A DNA stretch of 30,015 nt from Sedimenticola_A endophacoides (GTDB lineage Bacteria; Pseudomonadota; Gammaproteobacteria; Chromatiales; Chromatiaceae), in assembly GCA_003062345.1 (NCBI GenBank), contig PQCO01000199.1, positions 1 to 30,015 on the forward strand, in the 5' to 3' direction. Made by a program: the position numbers and the translations under genes. Shown here one piece after another: positions 24,765 through 30,015 of this stretch (positions within the stretch are counted from its first letter, which is position 1; each line of letters starts with the position of its first letter). Under the pieces are notes generated by a model. The model searched no databases. It was not told the DNA's origin and worked only from the letters and a program-made list of their open reading frames with translations.

Positions 24765-24786
24765 TTATTGCTTGCAGCTGCAATAA
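24765..24786. promoter_or_regulatory. 22-bp palindromic site between aminotransferase and uvrB
   Basis: TTATTGC (24765-24771) and GCAATAA (24780-24786) are perfect inverted arms 8 bp apart, and TTGCAGCTGCAA (24772-24783) is itself a perfect 12-bp palindrome. There is no following T-tract, so it looks more like an operator than a terminator. It does not match a LexA box. Confidence 0.35.
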
Positions 24787-24817
24787 TAGCCGATCCATGG
24801 TAGTGGCAGAATCCCCA

Positions 24818-26824
24818 ATGTCAAAGGAATTTCAACTGGTCAGCGATTTCGGGCCGTCCGGCGATCAGCCGTCGGCCATCGCGCGCCTGCTGGAGGCGAT
24901 CGGCGACGGTGAGGCGGGTATGACCCTGCTCGGAGTCACCGGCTCGGGCAAGACCTTCACCATCGCCAACGTGATCCAGCAGGTGCAGCGCCCGACCATC
25001 ATCCTGGCGCACAACAAGACCCTGGCCGCCCAGCTCTACGGCGAGATGAAGGAGTTCTTTCCCCACAACGCGGTGGAGTACTTCGTCTCCTACTACGACT
25101 ACTACCAGCCCGAGGCCTATGTGGTCGCCTCCGATACCTTCGTCGAGAAGGATGCCTCGATCAACGATCACATCGAGCAGATGCGCCTGTCGGCCACCAA
25201 GGCGCTGCTGGAGCGCCCGGACACCATCATCGTCGCCACCGTCTCCTGCATCTACGGCCTGGGCGATCCGCGCTCCTATCTGAGCATGGTGCTGCATCTG
25301 TCGCGGGGGGGGCTGATCGACCAGCGGGCACTGCTGCGGCGTCTGGCCGAGCTGCAGTATACGCGCAACGACATGGAGTTGCAGCGCGCCGGCTACCGGG
25401 TGCGCGGCGAGGTGATCGATATCTACCCGGCGGAGTCCGACGGCGAGGCGCTGCGGGTGGAGCTGTTCGACGACGAGATCGAGCAGCTCTCGCTGTTCGA
25501 TCCGCTCACCGGCGAGCTGCTGCGCCGGGTGCCGCGCTATACCATCTACCCCAAGTCCCACTACGTCACCCCGCGCCAGACCCTGCTTGACGCGGTGGAG
25601 CTGATCAAGGAGGAGCTGGTGCAGCGCCTGGAGCAGTTGCGGGGCAACGGCAAACTGGTGGAGGCCCAGCGCCTGGAGCAGCGCACCCGCTTCGATATCG
25701 AGATGATCCTGGAGCTCGGCTACTGCTCCGGGATCGAGAATTACTCACGCTACCTCTCGGGTCGTGACGCCGGCGAGGCGCCGCCGACCCTCCTCGACTA
25801 CCTGCCGGAAAACGCCCTTATGGTGATCGATGAGAGCCATGTCACCGTACCCCAGGTGGGGGGGATGTACCGGGGCGACCGCTCGCGCAAGGAGAACCTG
25901 GTCGAGTACGGCTTTCGCCTCCCCTCGGCCCTCGACAACCGGCCCCTGCGTTTCGAGGAGTTCGAGGCACGCAGCCCCCAGACCATCTATGTCTCGGCCA
26001 CCCCGCGCGAATATGAACTGGCGCGCTCCGGGGTCGTCGCCGAACAGGTGGTGCGTCCCACCGGCCTGGTCGACCCCGGGGTGGAGGTACGCCCCGCCCT
26101 GAGTCAGGTGGACGACCTGCTCTCGGAGATCCACAACACCGTGGCCCGGGGCGAGCGGGTGCTGGCCACCACCCTGACCAAGCGCATGGCCGAGGATCTT
26201 ACCGACTACCTCAACGACCATGACGTGCGGGTGCGCTATCTGCACTCCGACATCGACACCGTGGAGCGGGTGGAGATCATCCGCGACCTGCGTCTCGGGG
26301 AGTTCGATGTGCTGGTGGGAATCAACCTGCTGCGCGAGGGGCTGGACATGCCGGAGGTCTCGCTGGTGGCGATCCTGGACGCCGACAAGGAGGGTTTTCT
26401 GCGCTCGGAGGGGGCGCTGATCCAGACCATCGGCCGGGCCGCGCGCAACGCCAACGGCCGGGCCATACTCTACGCCGACCGGGTGACCGGTTCGATGCGC
26501 CGCGCCATAGACGAGACCGAACGGCGCCGTGCCCGGCAGATCGCCCACAATGAGGCCCACGGCATCACCCCCCGTACCATCCGCAAGGCGATCGCCGATA
26601 TCATGGAGGGGGCCCATGCCGGTGCCCCGATGCCCGCCGAGCGCTACGCCCGGGTGGCCGAGACGGAGGCGGAGTACGCCGCCATGAGCCCGAAACAGAT
26701 GGCACGGCGCATCCAGGAGCTGGAACGGCAGATGTACCAGTACGCCCGGGACCTGGAGTTCGAGGAGGCGGCGCGGGTGCGTGACCGGATCCGGGCGCTA
26801 CGGGAGAAGGGCGTGCTGGCTTAG
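24818..26824 (+). CDS. uvrB: Excinuclease ABC subunit B
   Basis: UvrB is the damage-verifying helicase-like subunit of nucleotide excision repair. The 668-aa product begins MSKEFQLVSDFGPSGDQPSA, and has Walker A GVTGSGKTF (about residues 39-47), the beta-hairpin segment YYDYYQPEAYV, helicase motifs (for example Asp-Glu-Ser-His-Val-Thr-Val-Pro-Gln and Gln-Thr-Ile-Gly-Arg-Ala-Ala-Arg) and a C-terminal UVR motif (about residues 625-665) that contacts UvrC. Longer starts (24710, 24797) exist; 24818 matches the family N-terminus. Length is typical (E. coli 673). I find no E. coli-type SOS box upstream. Confidence 0.97.
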   Translation: MSKEFQLVSDFGPSGDQPSAIARLLEAIGDGEAGMTLLGVTGSGKTFTIANVIQQVQRPTIILAHNKTLAAQLYGEMKEFFPHNAVEYFVSYYDYYQPEAYVVASDTFVEKDASINDHIEQMRLSATKALLERPDTIIVATVSCIYGLGDPRSYLSMVLHLSRGGLIDQRALLRRLAELQYTRNDMELQRAGYRVRGEVIDIYPAESDGEALRVELFDDEIEQLSLFDPLTGELLRRVPRYTIYPKSHYVTPRQTLLDAVELIKEELVQRLEQLRGNGKLVEAQRLEQRTRFDIEMILELGYCSGIENYSRYLSGRDAGEAPPTLLDYLPENALMVIDESHVTVPQVGGMYRGDRSRKENLVEYGFRLPSALDNRPLRFEEFEARSPQTIYVSATPREYELARSGVVAEQVVRPTGLVDPGVEVRPALSQVDDLLSEIHNTVARGERVLATTLTKRMAEDLTDYLNDHDVRVRYLHSDIDTVERVEIIRDLRLGEFDVLVGINLLREGLDMPEVSLVAILDADKEGFLRSEGALIQTIGRAARNANGRAILYADRVTGSMRRAIDETERRRARQIAHNEAHGITPRTIRKAIADIMEGAHAGAPMPAERYARVAETEAEYAAMSPKQMARRIQELERQMYQYARDLEFEEAARVRDRIRALREKGVLA

Positions 26825-26943
26825 TCAGTAGTGCCAGGGGTGTTCCGTAGCATAGAGGTTGCGCACAAGATGTGCTGTCGGGCGTCACAAAACTATCGAC
26901 CAGGTCACGAAGACGCGTCACACGCTCAGGTCCGGCTGCCTGC

Positions 26944-27498
26944 CTATTTTGCGGGTCTCATGCCCTTGAATTTTGCGTGCTGCAGATACTTAATAAGTTC
27001 CTGCATTCTGCCGATCTCGACGTTAAAGTGGACCTTGTTCATATGCCCTTTCCCTTTGCCGGACAGCGCTTCCTTGAAGTGTGTCATCAGGTCGCGGTAA
27101 TGAGAGGTATTGAAGGCGGATTCGTAGTTGTCGATAACCTCCTTCACGCATGACGGGCTCTTTTTGTAGTAAGTTCCGCGATATCCGGCAGGAGTGCCTA
27201 TGGTCTTGCCTCCCAACCAACTCATATCTTTCTGGTTCAGGCTTCTGCCCTCTTCTTTTGCCTTGGCCATTCTGTCCCGCATCGCCTTGATGCTTTTTCT
27301 GGCGTTTTTAATTGCAGTTTCAAAAGAGGCGAGTTCTGCCGGTGTCCAGTTTTTACTGTTGAACCAGTCAAGCTGTTGGGTGTCGGCAGCCAGCTTGTCA
27401 GCTGGGTAGGGGGGGCCAAAACCGCACAAGAGTGTCGCTACCTCGTGAAAGATTTTGGGGACTGGGATGTCCCAAAATCTTTCACGAGGTAGCGACAC
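26944..27498 (-). CDS. Unknown low-GC protein, probably 5'-truncated by a hairpin
   Basis: Not recognised. The stretch is clearly more AT-rich than its neighbours, as if transferred in. The open frame of 184 aa can only start with a GTG (27498) inside the hairpin arm. Its first 24 or so residues are encoded by the hairpin, so genuine sequence begins at about 27418 (Pro-Pro-Tyr-Pro-Ala-Asp-Lys). The rest is Lys-rich and helical with Trp-Phe-Asn-Ser-Lys-Asn-Trp, a Gly-Gly-Lys-Thr-Ile-Gly-Thr-Pro-Ala-Gly-Tyr segment at mid-length, and a basic tail. It could be the C-terminal module of a larger exported or toxin-like protein, but that is speculation. It converges on uvrB. Confidence 0.5.
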   Translation of the reverse strand: MSLPRERFWDIPVPKIFHEVATLLCGFGPPYPADKLAADTQQLDWFNSKNWTPAELASFETAIKNARKSIKAMRDRMAKAKEEGRSLNQKDMSWLGGKTIGTPAGYRGTYYKKSPSCVKEVIDNYESAFNTSHYRDLMTHFKEALSGKGKGHMNKVHFNVEIGRMQELIKYLQHAKFKGMRPAK

Positions 27499-27511
27499 TC
27501 TTGTCCGGTTT
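27419..27511. repeat. Long near-perfect hairpin containing the 53-bp repeat
   Basis: The arms 27426-27459 and 27471-27504 are perfectly complementary over 34 bp. After one mismatch the pairing continues for six more bases (AAACCG/CGGTTT), giving 41-bp arms around an 11-nt loop. Bases 27451-27503 repeat 75-127 exactly. The core GATTTTGGGGAC...GTCCCAAAATC is REP-like. No clear target-site duplication is seen and no transposase is nearby. It could be a MITE-like element, two element ends joined head to head, or an assembly artefact of a fold-back read. Confidence 0.85.
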
Positions 27512-27644
27512 GTCTTCTCTGTACGCCTTGGACTTGCACGCTGATTTTATCATCCGGTGCATTTGCTTCTATCATCAGGCGGCGGGCAAGCAGCGGCATC
27601 AGGATCAGTGAATCGGCGATAAGTGGTGCGGTCCGCACGCTCAC
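27505..27644 (-). pseudogene. 5' fragment of a gene following the histidine kinase
   Basis: A frame opens with GTG at 27644, overlapping the histidine kinase stop as GTGA with GGGAG just upstream, the usual sign of a coupled downstream gene. About 46 codons of native sequence follow (MSVRTAPLIADSLILM onward, then Met-Ile-Glu-Ala-Asn-Ala-Pro-Asp-Asp-Lys) before the frame runs into the hairpin and stops inside it at 27438. The sequence becomes AT-richer from about 27600. It may be the start of the gene whose end lies at 26944-27418, but the two pieces are in different frames. No function recognised. Confidence 0.4.
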
Positions 27645-29749
27645 GGCTCCCGGGGCAGGGTCATGATAAAGCGGACCCCGTCGTCATCCGGGAGGTTCTC
27701 GGCGGCGATGGAGCCGCCGTGAAATTCGCAGATCAGTCGTGCCAGATAGAGTCCCAGCCCGAGGTGGGGTCCGCCACCCTTGTGCGGACGCAGTGAGACC
27801 ATCGAGTTGAATACCTCCTGCGCCATCTCCGGTGGAAGTCGCGGCCCCCGGTTGGTGACGCTGAGGCGGATGCCTCCGTCCACGGCGCTATCCAGCCCCA
27901 GTTCGATGGGGGTGCCTGGGGTGTGGAAGTCGACCGCGTTGCCCACCAGTTTGTCCAGCGCCTGGCTGAGCAGGTCGGGGGCTCCGCGCAGCCAGTATTC
28001 CCGCTGCGGTGCGTCGACCGGAAAGGTGACGCCGGGAAATACGGCGTGGTAGCTCTCCGCGGCGATGCTCAGCAGCCGGCCCAGGTCGAAGCGTTCCATG
28101 GCGGTCTGCTGTAACAGCTGCTCCAGGCGTGTCGCTTCGCGCATCCGGTGCAGGATCAGCCCCAGGCGCTCGCTCCCCTCCCGGGCCCGGGTGAGGTAGC
28201 GGCGCTGCTGGTCATTCAGGGCGGGGTCCTGCTCCAGATTTTCCAGCGAGGAGCTGACCAGGGTGAGGGGGGTGCGCAGCTCATGGGCCAGGCGTGAGGC
28301 CATCGCCTCCAGGTAGCGGTTGTACTCGCCGAGACGCTCCAGCACCCCGGCGAAGCTGCGGCTCAGGTCGCCGATCTCGTCGCGGCTGCGCTCGGCACTC
28401 AATGGACCGAGGATTCGTCCGTCCGCGGTCACCGCCTCTTCGGTCCGGTCGCGCAGGCGGCGGATGCGCCCGGCCAGCCGGCTGGCGAAGGCGAGCAGGA
28501 TCGACAGCAGCAGCGCGAACAGCAGCAGGGTGATACCGAACAGGCTCTCGGTGGCGCGGTTCTGCAGGGAGAGGATCTGGTTGGTGCTCTGTTCGGCCAG
28601 CACCGCGCCGATCACTCCCGAAGGCCCCTCGATCGGCCAGGTGGCGGAGAGGATCATCGCCCGGGCGTCCGGGGTGGCGCGGCGGCGGCTCTCGCCCCGG
28701 CCGGCGAGGGCCGCCGCGACCTCGGGTCCGGTGAGGCGGCTGCGGCCGGTGAGGTCGTCGCTGAAGGCGTCGTTCGGCCGTCCCAGGGCCAGATGCAACA
28801 GGCCGCGCAGCAGGCGGTTTGCGGTGATCTGGAGCCGGTCGCCCTCGAAGGCGTCCTCCTCGCGTTGCAGTTGCCCCTGGCTGGCGAGGACGTATCCGGC
28901 CCGGTCGAGCACCCAGAGGCGGAGGTTCTCCCGGGGCAGACCGGCGAGCATCGCCGCCAGCTCCCCGCTGGGGGCGATCAGCGTCCCAGGGGTGTCGGTG
29001 TCGCCGCCGCTGGTGATGCGGATCGGCGTCCCCCCGCCGGGGGCTGCCGTGTCGCGGTCGCCGATGTTGACGCTCAGGCGTCTGCCGACCAGGTAGCGCG
29101 GGATGCGTAACTCCACCGTGTAGCCTCCCGGGCGCTCCTGCCACTCCCCCTGGATGCGCGGTTCGGTCCGCAGGGGGTGCGCCGACCGGGCCGTGGGGGC
29201 GATCTGTTCGGCCCGCACCCAGCCGGGCGCCAGGGTGGCGATGCGATAGCGCCGGAGCTCGCCGTGGCTGTTCTCCAGCAGCAGTTCCACGAAATCGCTC
29301 TGATCGAGCTCGGGACTGCCGGGGGGGCGATAGGTGATCTGTTCGTCGTTGACGTCGATCAGCAGGTAGAGGTAGCCGCCGTGGGTCGCGGCGAGCAGGT
29401 CCAGTCCCAGTGTCGGGGTATTGCCGATATGCCGCCGGTTGGGCAGCAGCGGACCCCACTCGTCGGCGTAGCCGTCGAGGTTGATGTCGCCGTCGATCGG
29501 GTGCAGGTAGATGGCGTGGGCGGGGGTGTCCGGGGCGGAGGCCAGCAGCCGTCCATGACCGCGCAGCATCTGCGCGGCGGCCCGCGCCGTGTTCGACAGC
29601 AGCTGTTCCTGCCCCTGGCGGAGATAGGACTCGGTCTCCTGGAGATAGCGGTAGCCCACCCAGGGGATGAGCAGGACCGACAAGGATACCAGCAGCAGCC
29701 GGAAACGGATGCTGTGGCGGAAGGGCCGCGGTGTGGCCGGTTGAGCCAT
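27641..29749 (-). CDS. pdsS: Sensor histidine kinase of dedicated-sortase (PdsS-like) type
   Basis: The 702-aa product has a membrane helix (about residues 14-31), a large periplasmic region with Tyr-Leu-His-Pro-Ile and Ile-Asn-Leu-Asp-Gly-Tyr-Ala-Asp-Glu-Trp (a carbohydrate-binding-module-9-like start, about residue 78), a second helix (about 400-420), HAMP, the H-box ASRLAHELRTPLTLV (His near 486), N-box with Gly-Asn-Ala-Val-Asp-Phe (about 602) and G2 box GLGLYLARL (about 664). This layout is what I know from the proteobacterial dedicated sortase system kinase, which pairs with a response regulator, a sortase, a VIT/VWA target protein and PdsO. None of the latter three is in the window. ATG 29749 overlaps the response regulator stop (TGATG). 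Family assignment is from memory. Confidence 0.82.
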   Translation of the reverse strand: MAQPATPRPFRHSIRFRLLLVSLSVLLIPWVGYRYLQETESYLRQGQEQLLSNTARAAAQMLRGHGRLLASAPDTPAHAIYLHPIDGDINLDGYADEWGPLLPNRRHIGNTPTLGLDLLAATHGGYLYLLIDVNDEQITYRPPGSPELDQSDFVELLLENSHGELRRYRIATLAPGWVRAEQIAPTARSAHPLRTEPRIQGEWQERPGGYTVELRIPRYLVGRRLSVNIGDRDTAAPGGGTPIRITSGGDTDTPGTLIAPSGELAAMLAGLPRENLRLWVLDRAGYVLASQGQLQREEDAFEGDRLQITANRLLRGLLHLALGRPNDAFSDDLTGRSRLTGPEVAAALAGRGESRRRATPDARAMILSATWPIEGPSGVIGAVLAEQSTNQILSLQNRATESLFGITLLLFALLLSILLAFASRLAGRIRRLRDRTEEAVTADGRILGPLSAERSRDEIGDLSRSFAGVLERLGEYNRYLEAMASRLAHELRTPLTLVSSSLENLEQDPALNDQQRRYLTRAREGSERLGLILHRMREATRLEQLLQQTAMERFDLGRLLSIAAESYHAVFPGVTFPVDAPQREYWLRGAPDLLSQALDKLVGNAVDFHTPGTPIELGLDSAVDGGIRLSVTNRGPRLPPEMAQEVFNSMVSLRPHKGGGPHLGLGLYLARLICEFHGGSIAAENLPDDDGVRFIMTLPREP

Positions 29750-29888
29750 CAGGTGTGCCAGCGGTAGCCCATGCCGTAGACCGTCTCGATGGCGTTGAAA
29801 CCGGGGTCGGCCTGCTCGAATTTGCGGCGGATGCGTTTGATATGGGTGCTGACGCTGGTGGCGTCGACCAGGATGTTGGCCGCCTCCG
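29749..29888 (-). pseudogene. pdsR: C-terminal fragment of an OmpR-family response regulator (PdsR-like)
   Basis: The 46 codons before the TGA at 29751-29749 encode the end of a winged-helix output domain: Leu-Ala-Glu-Ala-Ala-Asn-Ile, then Val-Ser-Thr-His-Ile-Lys-Arg-Ile-Arg-Arg-Lys-Phe, then Ile-Glu-Thr-Val-Tyr-Gly-Met-Gly-Tyr-Arg-Trp. This is the recognition helix and wing of OmpR/PhoB proteins. The receiver domain is absent: upstream of 29888 the sequence changes to a palindromic repeat and the frame meets a TAA within about 35 bases. The kinase therefore appears to have lost its usual partner at this locus. Confidence 0.75.
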
Positions 29889-30015
29889 CTAACCGCCATG
29901 GAGAGCGAAGCGAAGGCGGTTAGTCCCCGATAGGCGTAGGCGCGGTTGTATGGCCGCAGTTACGACCGATAGGGAGTGACGTAGGGCATACAAATAGCGC
30001 ATCCGACACGCCGTA
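29889..30015. repeat. REP-like palindromic element at the right edge
   Basis: CTAACCGCC (29889-29897) and GGCGGTTAG (29915-29923) are perfect 9-bp arms around a 17-nt loop containing GCGAAGCGAA. The following 90 bases have no coding potential I can see, contain CGATAGG-type short repeats (29928 and about 29966) and an end CGCATCCGACACGCCGTA reminiscent of REP sequences. The element cuts the response regulator gene and continues past the window. Confidence 0.6.

Noticed and set aside
24700..24818. SOS (LexA) box upstream of uvrB
   Set aside because: No CTG-N10-CAG site of the E. coli type is found. The palindrome at 24765-24786 has a different sequence.
75..27503. Composite transposon or genomic island bounded by the direct repeats
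   Set aside because: The enclosed genes are mainly core (tamAB, dnaX, recR, uvrB, tRNA-Asn) with uniform composition, and no integrase or transposase is present.
29750..29899. Upstream extension of the histidine kinase to an ATG at 29899
   Set aside because: It overlaps the response regulator tail in another frame and begins inside the REP-like palindrome. The normal membrane start is at 29749.
29883..29925. Possible integron attC site
   Set aside because: The arms end in CTAAC and GTTAG, but the RYYYAAC and GTTRRRY core sites do not match and no integrase or cassettes are seen.

Overview
The window is high-GC chromosomal DNA of a free-living or symbiotic gammaproteobacterium. The basis is the gene content: TamA/TamB, a type IV pilus minor-pilin/PilY1 cluster, a dnaX-ybaB-recR block next to a bacterial 4.5S RNA, UvrB, a DUF4080-type radical SAM protein, and a histidine kinase resembling the proteobacterial dedicated sortase (Pds) family. 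A Chromatiales-like or sulfur-oxidiser lineage would fit, but I infer this from gene content only. Most genes are ordinary and intact. The two edges carry damaged genes and repeats.

Layout. (1) 1-504: a TRAP transporter DctQ gene cut short by a 53-bp repeat that supplies its stop codon. (2) 736-6287, minus: tamA-tamB. (3) 6608-12853, plus: six pilus genes pilX-pilY1-fimU/fimT-pilV-pilW-pilE, tightly packed, with prepilin signals and Asp-rich calcium-type loops. (4) 12934-14360: a GcvA-like LysR regulator diverging from a 63-aa unknown protein that ends at a strong terminator. (5) 14386-17775, plus: 4.5S RNA, dnaX, ybaB, recR and a HIT protein. (6) 17820-20187: a conserved-looking hypothetical converging on a radical SAM/SprT pair. 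(7) 20287-22506, minus: an unknown 298-aa protein followed by a Ser/Thr kinase fused to a cyclic-nucleotide-binding-type domain. (8) 22634-23383: tRNA-Asn with a consensus promoter and terminator, and a lone second FimT/GspH pseudopilin. (9) aspartate aminotransferase and uvrB, divergent around a 22-bp palindrome. (10) 26944-30015: a low-GC unknown gene fragment, a near-perfect long hairpin, a Pds-type histidine kinase, and only the tail of its response regulator, which is cut by a REP-like palindrome.

Main points for follow-up: the shared 53-bp repeat at both ends of the window and its expanded hairpin form at 27419-27511; the decayed Pds (sortase) two-component locus; a LysR gene whose best start is ATC, at optimal distance from a perfect AAGGAG; a kinase gene with no standard start codon upstream of its ATP-binding loop; the kinase-cNMP fusion with its unknown partner; and the permuted minor-pilin operon. 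I found no convincing new defence system, CRISPR array, complete insertion sequence or prophage.
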